From Siphonodentalium dalli (Eukaryota > Mollusca > Scaphopoda > Gadilida > Siphonodentaliidae), in NCBI GenBank assembly GCA_032622095.1, contig CP136061.1, positions 255,389,582-255,453,581 on the forward strand: a stretch of DNA of 64,000 nt, given 5' to 3'. The notes under the pieces are model-generated. The model saw only the letters and a program-made list of their open reading frames with translations, searched no databases and was not told the origin of the DNA. Made by a program: the position numbers and the translations under genes. Positions 1 through 11,775 of this stretch are shown one piece after another. The stretch's first letter is position 1; every line of letters starts with the position of its first letter.

Positions 1-1034
1 ATATTTTATGTAATAGATTCTGGTTCTCTGACCATTCGGTATAGATATTTTATGTAATAGATTCTGGTTCTCTGACCATTCGGTATAGATATTTTATGTA
101 ATAGATTATGGTTCTCTGACCATTCGCTATATATATTATATGTAATAGATTCTGGTTCTCTGACCATTCGCTATAGATATTTTATGTAATAGATTCTGGT
201 TCTCTGACAATTCGCTATAGATATTTTATGTAATAGATTCTGGTTCTCTGACCATTCGCTATAGATATTTTATGTAATATATTCTGGTTCTCTGACCATT
301 CGGTATATATATTTTATGTAATAGATTCTGGTTCTCTGACCATTCGGTATATATATTTTATGTAATAGATTCTGGTTCTCTGACCATTCGCTATAGATAT
401 TTTATGTAATACATTCTGGTTTTCTGACCATTCGCTATAGATATTTTATGTAATAGATTCTGGTTCTCTGACCATTCGCTATAGATATTTTATGTAATAG
501 ATTCTGGTTCTCTGACCATTCGCTATAGATATTTTATGTAATATATTCTGGTTCTCTGACCATTCGGTATAGATATTTTATGTAATAGATTCTGGTTCTC
601 TGACCATTCGGTATATATATTTTATGTAATAGATTCTGGTTCTCTGACCATTCGGTATAGATATTTTATGTAATAGATTCTGGTTCTCTGACCATTCGGT
701 ATATATATTTTGTGTAATAGATTCTGGTTCTCTGACCATTCGCTATAGATATTTTATGTAATAGATTCTGGTTCTCTGACCATTCGCTATAGATATTTTA
801 TGTAATAGATTCTGGTTATCTGACCATTCGGTATAGATATTTTATGTAATAGATTCTGGTTCTCTGACCATTCGCTATAGATATTTTATGTAATAGATTC
901 TGGTTCTCTGACCATTCGCTATAGATATTTTATGTAATATATTCTGGTTCTCTGACCATTCGGTATAGATATTTTATGTAATAGATTCTGGTTCTCTGAC
1001 CATTCGCTATAGATATTTTATGTAATAGATTCTG
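1..1034. repeat. 44 bp tandem satellite, about 23.5 copies
   Basis: A head-to-tail array with a 44 bp unit runs from the first base of the window to 1034, so its true left end lies outside. Each unit contains ATGTAATAGATTCTGG and TCTCTGACCATTCG. Variation is confined to a few positions, such as CGCTATAG against CGGTATAG or CGGTATAT and AGATT against ATATT. The right end is abrupt inside a unit. No coding potential is credible. Confidence 0.97.
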
Positions 1035-1054
1035 TCAAACAGTTAATTTCATGT

Positions 1055-1215
1055 CCAATATTTTACACAACATATAGGTTGAGATTGTTCTCATTGTTTG
1101 ATTTTTCAACCAGCAATTAGTGGGAAATTGTAAGTTTTTAGATCAACACTAGCATAATTTTTTTTTTTACTTTCGGTAAAAATGTAGGTTTGATATGGCC
1201 AAAAGTTGGAAATTT
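1055..1215 (+). repeat. Diverged dispersed repeat, copy 1
   Basis: The order of short blocks (ATATAGGTTGA, GTTTGAT, CAACCA, GGAAATT, ACTTTCGGT) matches a segment at about 4160-4315. The two are old copies of one dispersed sequence. No terminal structure could be defined by eye. Confidence 0.6.
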
Positions 1216-2436
1216 TAGAACCCCCTATTTTCATATGCTTTTCAGATTCTCCCTTCTTTCTCTTTTCATCCATACATTTGGTACCAACTTCATTTTGTGA
1301 TAAAATGTTATACGACTAATTGGTTTCAGGTCATTTTTCTTTCAGCTTATCCTAATTTGACATATCAAAACGCTTTCGAGCCTCAGCCAGCATTTCATTA
1401 TGACTTCTTACTGTCATCTAGGTGTGATTTTCGCTAACCCCACATGATTGTTTTCTGGTCAGACTCCTCCTACTTACCACTCATTGGTTACCTATTTCTG
1501 GGGATGAGGTGTCCATTTGGAAAGCGTGAGGTACCAGTTTGAAAGCTTGAGGTAGCAGTTGAAAAGTTCCAACTCTAACCCAGGGTGGTGCACATGAAAA
1601 TTACGAAGGTGAGAGTTTGCTATGGATCAAGTGGATGCGATCGGATGCAGTTGGAATTTACCCATTTGGACATCCATATGGATACCCTCGTAGCCACGTC
1701 CATGAATGGAAGGGAAATGTAATCAGTGACTAGTTTTGGATGGGGATTTCCATGCAATCACTGAACAATCAATTCATTGAACTGGTGTGTCGGCCAAGCA
1801 ATTAAGAGATCCTTGCTAAAATTTATATTTGGAATACTGGACCTACTTTTGAAATATCAATTTAAAATTTAAACTTGCTAAACGATGCATATTCGTAGCC
1901 CATGGGTCAGATACATATCTATAATTTTCAAATAATTATTGTATCAAGTCACACTCAGGAACTGTAAATTTTCCTTCGGATATTTGCATGGAAATCCTCA
2001 TTCAAAATCACTTGACCACCCACTTTGGTATATTTGTTTATTTTATTGTTCTATCTTTGTAAATAATATCTTTCCTATAGTAGTTTTCTTTTGATTTCTT
2101 TTTTTATGGCTCTATCATTGTAAATTGTATATCTTTCCTAGTAATGTTTGCTTCTTGACCTTGGCGGGATGTTTTCATGCTCTTTAACATGTGGGTAATT
2201 CTTGGAAAAAAATTCTCCAGTTTTTTTTATTGTTCTCTTCCATTTGTATTGACTCTGTAATGGCACGTTCACATGCACCATTAATAAAATGTCAGCTTTG
2301 CCCAAATGTGACTCCGTTGACGAATTGAAAAAAAACATAATTCTAGAAAATATTGCAATGCATTGATATTTTGTCAATGCATTGATGCATTGATATTTTG
2401 TCGCTTGTGAGTGATCCGTGTTCACCTTGATTGGTG
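1216..2436. other. Intergenic, no gene recognised
   Basis: AT-rich sequence with stops in all frames. A small internal repeat of ATGCATTGATATTTTGTC lies at about 2355-2402. The short minus-strand frame at 2138-2425 has no recognisable motif. Confidence 0.6.
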
Positions 2437-2524
2437 TATATTCGTTAACTAATATATCAAGAAATACGCTCGTAACCGTTCATGCGCTCGAGTTATGAAT
2501 GTTACCAATGCAACACGCTGGAAT

Positions 2525-3566
2525 TGCCAGCTATAAATCATGATTCTATGAACACCTATCCTGGACTCAGTACATTGGTTGCTATAAATCATGATTCTAT
2601 GAACACCTATCCTGGACTCAGTATATTGGTTGCTATAAATCATGATTCTACGAACACCTATCCTGGACTCAGTACATTGGTTGCTATAAATCATGATTCT
2701 ATGAACACCTATCCTGGACTCAGTACATTGGTTGCTATAAATCATGATTCTACGAACACCTATCCTGGACTCAGTACATTGGTTGCTATAAATCATGATT
2801 CTACGAACACCTATCCTGGACTCAGTACATTGGTTGCTATAAATCATGATTATATGAACACCTATCCTGGACTCAGTACATTGGTTGCTATAAATCATGA
2901 TTCTACAAACACCTATCCTGGACTCAGTACATTGGTTGCTATAAATCATGATTCTACGAACACCTATCCTGGACTCAGTACATTGGTTGCTATAAATCAT
3001 GATTATATGAACACCTACCCTGGACTCAGTACATTGGTTGCTATAAATCATGATTCTATGAACACCTATCCTGGACACCTATCCTGGACTCAGTACATTG
3101 GTTGCTATAAATCATGATTCTATGAACACCTATCCTGGACTCAGTACATTGGTTGCTATAAATCATGATTCTATGAACACCTATCCTGGACTCAGTACAT
3201 TGGTTGCTATAAATCATGATTATATGAACACCTATCCTGGACTCAGTACATTGGTTGCTATAAATCATGATTATATGAACACCTATCCTGGACTCAGTAC
3301 ATTGGTTGCTATAAATCATGATTATATGAACACCTATCCTGGACTCAGTACATTGGTTGCTATAAATCATGATTATATGAACACCTATCCTGGACTCAGT
3401 ACATTGGTTGCTATAAATCATGATTATATGAACACCTATCCTGGACTCAGTACATTGGTTGCTATAAATCATGATTATATGAACACCTATCCTGGACTCA
3501 GTACATTGGTTGCTATAAATCATGATTATATGAACACCTATCCTGGACTCAGTACATTGGTTGCTC
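2525..3566. repeat. 51 bp minisatellite, about 20 copies
   Basis: The unit is 51 bp, containing GCTATAAATCATGATT, GAACACCTATCCTGGACTC and AGTACATTGGTT. Because 51 is a multiple of three, stops are missing in several frames on both strands. The array therefore mimics 150-210 residue repetitive proteins, and I do not accept those as genes. A 13 bp duplication at 3063-3088 (CACCTATCCTGGA twice) shifts the frame mid-array. Left-hand copies mix TTCTATG, TTCTACG and TTATATG, while copies from about 3210 to 3540 all read TTATATG. Confidence 0.97.
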
Positions 3567-3669
3567 TGTGCTATGTGTGCTTCGTTATTGTGCTTCGCGT
3601 ATTTTATCTTGCTTGTATTTATGCTTTGTTATCAAATAGAGTTCATACAAATAAATAGTGTTCCTACTT

Positions 3670-3812
3670 CAATTCTTTACTGAATGTAATTGAATTACAT
3701 TTCAAAGTAATTGTAATTAATTACATTGTGAAAATAGATGTAATGGGAATTGTAATTGTAATTGAAAAATGTTGAAGTAATTGTAATTGTAATTAATTAC
3801 ATTCATAAGTAA
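3670..3812. repeat. GTAATTGTAATT-rich fold-back repeat
   Basis: Alternating TGTAATTG, TAATTACATT and their complements make this stretch strongly self-complementary. A related stretch is at about 41640-41805. It looks like a non-autonomous DNA element or simple-sequence relic; the family is not identified. Confidence 0.55.
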
Positions 3813-4159
3813 TTGCCCCAAGCCGGGTTACCATCTGTTCCAACAGTTTGATTCGTGATTCCACACCCCGCCATCTTATAAAGCAAAGCAAATCTCCCAA
3901 CTCTATATAAATGTATATGATTCATCGATTGGGAAAGGGCTCTCTGAGATTTGAATAAAAAACATAATAGTTGTGCCACTCCCATACTTTACATGCACTT
4001 ACGATTAAACTATCGTATATTCGTGTCTCAAATAACATGGCCATCTTCTCCCCACTGCTCTCAGTTGGAATGCCTTTATATGTGTACATGAGTGCAGTGA
4101 CGTATCTACATCGTAGGATTTGGGTATCTTACCCCTCCCCCAAACTTACAACAGTTGGA
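3813..4159. other. Intergenic, no gene recognised
   Basis: Short frames lie on both strands here (3803-3985 minus, 3971-4204 plus). Neither contains a recognisable domain. Confidence 0.5.
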
Positions 4160-4315
4160 AATTTCATGCGTAACCAAATTTTGGAAATTTCAGACAAAAT
4201 ATAGGTTGAATTGTTCCGACAGTTTGATATTCCAACCATTCATAATTTATTGTGAAATTAGTTGTATTTAGACGAACAGTCCAATGTTTTCTTACTTTCG
4301 GTCAAATGTTTGGAC
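4160..4315 (+). repeat. Diverged dispersed repeat, copy 2
   Basis: This is the partner of the segment at 1055-1215, in the same orientation, sharing ATATAGGTTGA, GTTTGAT, CCAACCATT and CTTACTTTCGGT in order. The two arrays at 2.5-3.6 kb and 4.7-6.7 kb lie on either side of this copy. Confidence 0.6.
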
Positions 4316-4695
4316 TGAAAATAGCAATATCGGTCTGCTTCAGTGGAGTTGAAATTATAAATTCCACGATAAGCACCCTCAACCAGAGACCCTTCAGACA
4401 CGTCCCTACATGAATACCATACAACAGTCCAATGCTCCAATACAGATCTATAGACTTGATAATGAATGTCTTTCTGAAGAACCCAGAGCATCGATCGGTA
4501 ATCAGTCCACGAGCTCACGGGTATAATATATGCAGCAATAATATGACATATCATGTTAACTTTTCTTGCTGGCCCATGTGAACGCGCCATAAATGTATAA
4601 CGGCTTCCATTCTAATCTGGATAAGTTTCTTTCACTCTATCGCGGCAGATACTGTGGTTCACGCACATGTACCCTGTCTGTTCGACTATCAGCTA
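4316..4695. other. Intergenic, no gene recognised
   Basis: Unique-looking sequence. A 110 residue minus-strand frame (4258-4590) spans it but shows no recognisable domain and has no supporting context. Confidence 0.5.
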
Positions 4696-4920
4696 GCCAT
4701 CCCTTTACCAATAATGACTAACCACTGGTCATGTAACCATATACTGGTTTAACCAATTATTCAACGGTACATGTAACAATATAATGGTTAACCACAGTTA
4801 CATCCAACCATATAATGTAACCACCCTTTTACCAAGAATGGTTAACTACTGGTACATGTAGTCATGTAATTGCTACTTTTACCAATAATGGTTAATCACT
4901 GGTATATGTAATCATAGCCT
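4696..4920. repeat. Degenerate edge of the 40 bp array
   Basis: Words such as TAATGGTTAACCACTGGTACATGTAACCAT appear in broken, irregularly spaced form before the regular array. About 60 bp of non-repetitive sequence separates the two. This edge looks older and more decayed than the core. Confidence 0.7.
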
Positions 4921-4977
4921 TGTGTGCTTCCGTGGAAATCCATCCGAAGATGCCTTTCATTTTTTATTCAGCTGCCA

Positions 4978-6655
4978 TAGAATGTAACCACCCTTTAACC
5001 AATGATACATGTAACCATATAATGTAACCATCCGTTAACCACTGATACATGTAACCATATAATGTAACCACCCGTTAACCACTGATACATGTAACCATAT
5101 AATGTAACCACCCTTTAACCACTGATACATGTAACCATATAATGTAACCACCCGTTAACCATTGATATGTGTAACCATATAATGTAACCACCCATTAACC
5201 ACTGATACATGTAACCATATAATGTAACCACCCGTTAACCACTGATACATGTAACCATATAATTATTGTAACCACCCTTTAACCACTTATACATGCAACC
5301 GTATAATGTAACCACCATTTAACCACTGATACATGTGATCATATAATGTAACCACCCGCTAACCACTGATACATGTAACCATATAATGTAACCACCCTTA
5401 AACCACTGATACATGTAACCATATAATGTAAGTTTTTATGTAACCAACCTTTAATCACTGATACATGTAACCATATAATGTAACCACCCTTTAATCACTG
5501 ACACATGTAACCATATAATGTAACCACCCGTTAACCACTGATACATGTAACCGTATAATGTAACCACCATTTAACCTCTGATAATGTACATGTAACCATA
5601 CAATGTAACCACCATTTAACAACTGATACATGTAACCATATAATGTAACCATCCTTTAACCACTGATACTGCACATGTAACCATATACTGTAACCACCAT
5701 TTAACCACTGATACATGTACTCGTATAATGTAACCCCCCTTTTAAATCACTGATACATGTAACCATATAATGTAACCACCCGTTAACCACTGATACATGT
5801 AACCATATAATGTAACCACCATTTAACCACTGATACATGTAACCATATAATGTAACCATCATTTAACCACTGATATTGTAGGTGTAACCATATAATGTAA
5901 CCGCCCTTTAACCACTGATACATGTAACCATATAATGTAACCACAATTTAACCACTGATACACGTAATCATATAATGTAACCACAATTTAATCACTGATA
6001 CATGTAACCATATAATGTAACCACTCGTTAACCACTGATACATGTGATCATATAATGTAAACACCCTTTAACCACTGATACATGTGACCATATACTGTAA
6101 CCACCCTTTAACCACTGATACATGTAACCATATAATGTAACCACCCGTTAACCACTGATACATATGACCATATGATGTAACCACCCTTTAACCACTGATA
6201 CATGTGACCATATAATGTTACCAACCTTTAACCACTGATACATGTAACCATATAATGTAACCACCCTTTAACCACTGATACATGTAACCATATAATGTAA
6301 CCACCCTTTTAACCACTGATACATGTAACCATATAATGTAACCACAATTTAACCACTGATACATGTAATCATATAATGTAACCACCCGCTAACCACTGAT
6401 ACATGTAACCATATACTGTAACCACCCTTTAACCACTGATACATGTAACCATATAATGTAACCACAATTTAACCACTGATACATGTAATCATATAATGTA
6501 GCCACCCGTTAATCACTGATACTGTACATGTAACCATATAATGTAACCACCCTTATCCACTGATATATGTAACCATATAATCCAACCACCCGTTAACCAC
6601 TGATACATGTGACCATATAATGTAACCACCCTTTAACCACTGATACATATATAAT
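4978..6655. repeat. 40 bp minisatellite, about 42 copies
   Basis: The unit is 40 bp: ATACATGTAACCATATAATG followed by TAACCACCCGTTAACCACTG. Frequent variants are CCCTTTAACC, ACAATTTAACC and GTGATCATA. Occasional short insertions such as ATTGTA or GTAC shift the register. The minus-strand reading frames here are products of the repeat. Confidence 0.97.
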
Positions 6656-7134
6656 CCATTGTTTACACCACGGCGCTCCCCGGATTTTAGTTGATGATAT
6701 CGTGTATGAAAGCATAAATCGACCAGAATTCGCTCAACGACACACATTCACAACTAGACGTTTGTTCATATTAACTGAGTCGTTAGTAAAGTTACAATTT
6801 ATAATAAACTTAACCAGGTGGTAAACTGTCGAGCCAGCGATGGTCTCATGTGGTTTTATGCATAAACTATATTTATATGGTCCCATATACATTAGCGGTG
6901 TTTAGAGGGTTGTTTACTGTATCAAACAGCTGGATACCACAGGGTAGTTGACTGTATCAAACAGCTGGATACCATTTTGAAATCAACAAATACCTAAGTT
7001 CCCACTGTGAATTAGATCACACATTTCATGAACGGACATTTTTCACTGGCATAGTCTTATTGACGACATACAATTGCTTCATACTTGCATGTTATTATGC
7101 ACGTGGTTGTTTTGTACATGTTTACTTTTAACTT
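6656..7134. other. Intergenic with a short direct duplication
   Basis: Unique sequence except for a doubled phrase at about 6912-6975, where CTGTATCAAACAGCTGGATA occurs twice about 45 bp apart. No gene seen. Confidence 0.6.
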
Positions 7135-7534
7135 TTAAAGAGATATAATCCGAATTAACACTCATAAATTACAATTTCTTTGGCTGCAGTGGTAAAACAT
7201 ATTTGATTCGAGTCGAGGAACCCACCCATCAAAGCTCAGAGTAATCATATATCCATTTTTGAAATCATTTTGCTTTTCACCACCTGAAATATTTGACGGC
7301 CTAGCAAATATTCGACGAACCGACCGACATACTCTCGATGCCAGTGCGTTGAACAAAATGTTGATATATAACACGTTTTGGGAAATGTTAATCTATTGTT
7401 GACAGTGGTTAGCATTATTTTTTTTGGTAATTAATCGATTCTGATAACTAAAGCGTCTCATGAAGAAATGGTGTTGTTACTGTTGTTGGAATCTGATGAT
7501 ACGGGGACCATCGAATCAGATTGTGCACCTTTAA
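7135..7534 (+). mobile_element. TTAA MITE family A, copy 1
   Basis: About 400 bp, collinear with copies at 28726-29152 (inverted), 39056-39520, 50471-50744 (inverted, partial) and 56868-57273. Shared blocks include TTGGCTTCGGGGGTAAA-like sequence, CGAACCCACCCATCA, TAATTAATCGATTCTGATAA and a final ATCGGATTGAGTACCTTTAA-like end. Both ends carry a TTAA. The short minus-strand frame inside is incidental. Non-autonomous; piggyBac or another TTAA-targeting superfamily is inferred from the TTAA target only. Confidence 0.8.
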
Positions 7535-7587
7535 CATATTTTACTACAATTTACTCACAAAGCTGTCAATTTCACACATACAGAGCC

Positions 7588-7808
7588 CCAGACAAACATG
7601 AGCAGACGACACTCTTCTATATGCTTCTATATATGTGTGGGGCTCCCTGCAGGGTAATGGATGTTTTTTATTTTATGTCCTAAAAATTGTAAGAAACATT
7701 TATTTAAAAAAAATGATAAAAAATTGTTAGGCCAATGCATTCTCTTATATATGCGAGGGGACCTATGGTCGACTCGCATATATAAGAGAATGCTTTGGCA
7801 CAGGGTAA
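7588..7808. mobile_element. Right half of the palindrome-bearing element
   Basis: This stretch matches the middle and right end of the composite element seen complete at 33225-33592. It contains GAGCCCCAGACAAACATGAG, GGGGCTCCCTGCAGGGTAAT, TTATGTCCTAAAAATTG and then the 67 bp palindrome at 7732-7798, ending in TTTGGCACAGGGTA. The left palindrome is missing, so this copy is truncated. Confidence 0.8.
7732..7798. repeat. 67 bp palindrome, copy 1
   Basis: Near-perfect inverted repeat: CCAATGCATTCTCTTATATA at the left and its complement at the right. This copy has small changes (GAGGGGACC, TGCTTTGG) relative to the other nine. Confidence 0.9.
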
Positions 7809-8063
7809 AAAAACTACACATACTGTATAAAACAATTGACTTTCAAACACTTTGTCAACACGGTTAATTCTCGACAATCTGAATTATTTCTTGATTATTT
7901 TTCGCTTCAGAAATGACAGCAGCATCCAGCATATATACCGCATGCCTATAAGTCTACATAAAAAGATTTCTATACTTCCTACGATTTAAACTGGAATTTC
8001 GATGTTGCAACATAATGCGCTGGCAATAACAGTAATGCTAGCCATCAGTGCACAAGTACCTAA

Positions 8064-9032
8064 AGTTACCCTCACACCATAGCGTATGCTGAAACCTATG
8101 AGTTGCGTGTAAAAAATATTTGTATACGCACCAAACGCAAGCGAAATCAACAATTTTGTCAATTTGTAACCTATTCGACCTATGGGTTGCGTGTGAGTTG
8201 CGTGTGGGTTGCATGTGGGTTGCGTGTGGGTTGCGTGCGAGTTGCGTGTGAGTTGCGTGCAGAACTTACGAGTTGCGTTTGAGTTGCGTTCAAAACTTAC
8301 AAGTTGCGTTTGACCTGCGTGCTAGTTGCGTGGTATTTGCGAATATCTGTCACGTGATAAAAACCTATAAAAATTGCCGATTAATTATTTTCTTCAGTAC
8401 TGATTTGGTCATCGAAGAGTCAACATGTGGAAAGCTACCAAGAAATCAGATAAAAGTGACCCCAAAAGTTTATTTATACCATTTCTCAACACGCATGTAG
8501 TACGCAACTAACACGCAACTCACACGCAACTAATAGGTTGGATACGCAGGGCATAGCTTGGGGATACGCTGGGAATAAGCACAATAGCTTGGGGGTACGC
8601 TATACACGCAACATGATCGCAACAGGCACGCAACAGGATCGCAAAATGATCGCAACAGGTACGCAACACATTCGCAACATGTACGGTACCAAAACCTGGC
8701 CAGATACCTCAAATTTGAACCTGCGATCACCTGCGTTCATAACTTATGAGTTGCGTACCTGTTGCGATCGTGTTGCGTGCGTAGCGTACCTGTTGCGTCC
8801 CTGTTGCGTATAAATTGATCGCAGGCATTCGCAGATAATTATTGAACATGTTCAAAATTTCCGAACTTACTTTGCGTGTGTCTGCGTGTGTCTGCGACCA
8901 CCTGCGTGCTTGTTGCGTACTTCAAGCCTATAAAACTTATTAGTTGCGTGTGAGTTGCGTTCGGAACTTATGACCACTATTTTGTATTCGCAACCATACG
9001 CAACTGGTGATCGCTATGGTGTGAGGGTAACT
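8064..9032. mobile_element. Harbinger-like TIR element with GTTGCG-rich interior
   Basis: The ends are exact inverted repeats of 21 bp, starting AGTTACCCTCACACCATAGC at 8064 and complemented at 9012-9032. TAA lies directly outside each end (8061-8063 and 9033-9035), which fits a 3 bp target duplication of the PIF/Harbinger kind. The 969 bp interior holds no transposase. It is filled with GTTGCGTGTG-type words (8152-8340), then the complement ACGCAAC / CGCAACA (8505-8680), then GTTGCG again (8745-8970), and CGCAAC just before the right end. It could therefore fold into several large hairpins. Short frames across it are artefacts. Confidence 0.85.
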
Positions 9033-9035
9033 TAA

Positions 9036-9457
9036 GCAAGACTCGTGCGAACATGTGCATTCTAAATATGTCTATTTCAAGCCGTGCCATATTTTATCGA
9101 AACATAAAGGATTCTGTCAGATTGAGCCGATACTTAGTATATATGCCATCTCATCTTGCTACGTATTTACAGAAATTTAGAACAGCCAATCACAGACTAA
9201 AGGTAGAGCAATGCAGATGGAATAAAAGTACATGTAAAGACACGAAATGCCCGTTATGTGGCGAATATGTATGTGATGAATACCATTTTGTTATTTTGTG
9301 TACTGAACTCAACGATCTGCAAGAAACCTATATACCGAAGTATTACTGGGAAAACCCTAACAGAAATAAATTCTACAGACTGCTGTCACTGCTTAACATA
9401 AGTATATTGAAAAGAGTGAGCATTTTCTTAAAATTAGCGTTTATAAAGTTACCATGA
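9036..9457 (+). pseudogene. LINE reverse-transcriptase C-terminal remnant
   Basis: A 134 residue frame (9053-9457) shows the usual end of the large ORF of non-LTR retrotransposons: a basic stretch (FRTANHRLKVEQCRW) and then a C-x2-C-x8-H-x4-C cluster (CPLCGEYVCDEYHFVILC). The polymerase domain is absent. Upstream sequence is interrupted one base after the TAA of the Harbinger-like element, so a larger LINE may have been cut there. The terminal Cys/His cluster is a known feature of several LINE clades; the clade is not assigned here. It is not a host zinc-finger gene. Confidence 0.8.
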
Positions 9458-9654
9458 AGCAAGTATTACATTTTATCACATAATTTGGCCATAAAAGCAG
9501 TTTCATAATTATCGGTAATAGACACGTTTAATATCAGCGCGTGCGATGACGTCACGGCGTTCTTCAAATAACTTGCGATCGTTGTAGTTTATGATTGTTG
9601 TTTTCGATGAATATTTCGCGTTGCTTCGGGTTTATTTGATCATGTGATAAAATG

Positions 9655-9795
9655 TATCTCACACTCGTCCTATTTTATACGTAATTTATCAAACTCGTCC
9701 TCTAAATTCTATTTGAGCCTCGGTAAACCTCGGCTCAAATCGAATTTAGTGAACTCGGTTGATAAATTCCGTATAAACTAGAAACTCATGTGAGA
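9655..9795. repeat. Fold-back repeat, arms about 65 bp
   Basis: TCTCACACTCGTCC, AATTTATCAA, TCTATTTGAGCC on the left are mirrored by GGCTCAAAT, TTGATAAATT, CTCATGTGAGA on the right, around a centre at CCTCGGTAAACCTCGG. The arms are imperfect. It lies immediately before the Helitron array and is probably a MITE of its own. Confidence 0.75.
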
Positions 9796-9804
9796 TCCTC
9801 TATA

Positions 9805-10360
9805 TCTCATATATATTTTGAAGACCTCTGTCTGTATGTATGTTTGTTTGTTTGTTTGTTTGTTTGTCTGTCTGTCTGTCATTTATACAAATCTACCATT
9901 CTCGACCGATCGGGACGAAACTTGGTACGTGTGAGTAGTTTGACCAGGCGGTGAACGTTGTCGTATTGGCGAGCCCGTGCGGCGCCCGCTTCGCGCATGC
10001 GCAGACGATATATCGGAAACGGGTGGAGCTATCGACTTGAAATTTGCTAAGTGAATGTATCTTGCCCCGGATAAGAATTTTATCGGGTCGCCGAGCCCGT
10101 GCGACACCAGCTTCGCGCATGCGCAGACGAGATCTCGGAAACGGGTGGAGCTATCGACTTGAAATTTGCAATGTGAATGTATCTTGCCGCGGATACGAAT
10201 TTTATCGGGTCGCCGAGCCCGTGCGACGCCAGCTTCGCGCATGCGCAGACCAGATCTCGGAAACGGGTGGAGCTATCGACTTGAAATTTGGTTTTTGAAT
10301 AGCTATCGACTTGAAATTTAGTTTTTGAATAGCCCGGACAACGTCGGGCTCATCGGCTAG
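9805..10360 (+). mobile_element. Non-autonomous Helitron H1 (array start)
   Basis: It begins TCTCATATATATTTTGAAG after an A and ends with a short hairpin (CCCGGACAACGTCGGG) followed by CTCATCGGCTAG. A 5' TC, a 3' hairpin and a terminal CTAG are the defining ends of Helitrons, which are replicated by rolling circle. The interior has a TTTG/TCTG simple repeat and then copies of a 122 bp unit containing TCGCGCATGCGCAGAC, TCGGAAACGGGTGGAGCTAT and TATCTTGCCCCGGATACGAA. No Rep/helicase is encoded, and the reading frames on both strands come from the 122 bp unit. Confidence 0.85.
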
Positions 10361-11261
10361 TCTCATATATATTTTGAAGACCTCTGTCTGTATGTATGTT
10401 TGTTTGTTTGTTTGTCTGTCTGTCTGTCATTGATACAAATCTACGATTCTCGACCGATCGGGACGAAACTTGGTACGTGTGTGTAGTTTGACCAGGCGGT
10501 GAACGTTGTCGTATTGGCGAGCCCGTGCGGCGCCCGTGCAGCGCATGCGCAGACGAGATCTCGGAAACGGGTGGAGCTATCGACTTCAAATTTGCTATGT
10601 GAATGTATCTTGCCCCGGATGCGAATTTTATCGGGTCGCCGAGCCCGTGCGACACCAGCTTCGCGCATGCGCAGACGAGATATCGGAAACGGGTGGAGCT
10701 ATCGACTTGAAATTTGCTATGTGAATGTATCTTGCCCCGGATACGAAATTTATCGGGTCGCCGAGCCCGTGCGACGCCAGTTTCGCGCATGCGCAAACCA
10801 GATCTCGGAAACGGGTGGAGCTATCGACTTGAAATTAGGTTTTTGAATAGCTATCGACTTGAAATTTGGTTTTTGAATAGCCCGAATTTTATCGGGTCGC
10901 CGAGCCCGTGCGACGCCAGCTTCGCGCATGCGCAGACGAGATCTCGGAAACGAGTGGAGCTATCGACTTGAAATTTGCTATGTGAATGTATCTTGCCCCG
11001 GATACGAATTTTATCGGGTCGCCGAGTCCGTGCGACGCCAGCTTCGCGCATGCGCAGACCGGATCTCGGAAACGGGTGGAGCTATCGGCTTGAAATTTGG
11101 TATGTGAATGTATCTTGCCCCGGATACGAATTTTATCGGGTCGCCGAGCCCGTTCGACGCCAGCTTCGCGCATGCGCACACCAGATCTCGGAAACGGGTG
11201 GAGCTATCGACTTGAAATTTGGTTTTTGAATAGCTCGGACAACGTCGGGCTCATCGGCTAG
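10361..11261 (+). mobile_element. Non-autonomous Helitron H2
   Basis: It starts TCTCATATATA directly at the CTAG of H1 with no intervening base and ends CGTCGGGCTCATCGGCTAG. It is the longest member (901 bp), because it carries about six of the 122 bp internal units plus a duplicated GGTTTTTGAATAGC segment near 10850. Expansion of the internal unit explains the length difference between members. Confidence 0.85.
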
Positions 11262-11775
11262 TCTCATATATATTTTGAAGACCTCTGTCTATTTGTCTGT
11301 ATGTTTGTCTGTCTGTATGTTTGTCATTTATACAAATCTACGATTCTCGACCGATCGGGACCAAACTTGGTACGTGTGTGTAGTTTGACCAGGCGGTGGA
11401 CGTTGTCGTATTGGCGAGTCCGTGTGGCGCCCGCTTCGCGCATGCGCAGACGAGATCTCGGAAATGGGTGGAGCTATCGACTTGAAATTTGGTATGTGAA
11501 TGTATCCTGCCCCGGATACGAATTTTATCGGATCGCCGAGCCCGTGCGACGCTAGCTTCGCGCATGCGCAGACGAGATCTCGGAAACGGGTGGAGCTATC
11601 GACTTGAAATTTGGTATGTGAATGTATCTTGCCCCGGATACGAATTTAATCGGGTCGCCGAGCCCGTTCGACGCCAGATTCGCGCATGCGCACACCAGAT
11701 CTCGGAAACGGGTGGAGCTATCGACTTGAAATTTGGTTTTTGAATAGCTCGGACAACGTCGGGCTCATCGGCTAG
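11262..11775 (+). mobile_element. Non-autonomous Helitron H3
   Basis: 514 bp, with the same 5' TCTCATATATA and 3' hairpin plus GGCTAG ends. Large parts are nearly identical to H4: the peptides read from 11301 and 11815 are identical over 84 residues. That suggests recent duplication of this unit within the array. Confidence 0.85.

Noticed and set aside
2449-3658. Long repetitive proteins on both strands of the 51 bp array
   Set aside because: The unit length is a multiple of three, so open frames on both strands are automatic. There are no start context, signal or flanking gene features, and a 13 bp duplication breaks the frame without consequence.
4978-6655. CRISPR array
   Set aside because: Repeats are contiguous with no unique spacers. 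The same applies to all the other arrays here, and the genome is eukaryotic.
9053-9457. Host zinc-finger transcription factor
   Set aside because: The single C-x2-C-x8-H-x4-C cluster after a basic stretch is the LINE polyprotein C-terminus, not a C2H2 finger.
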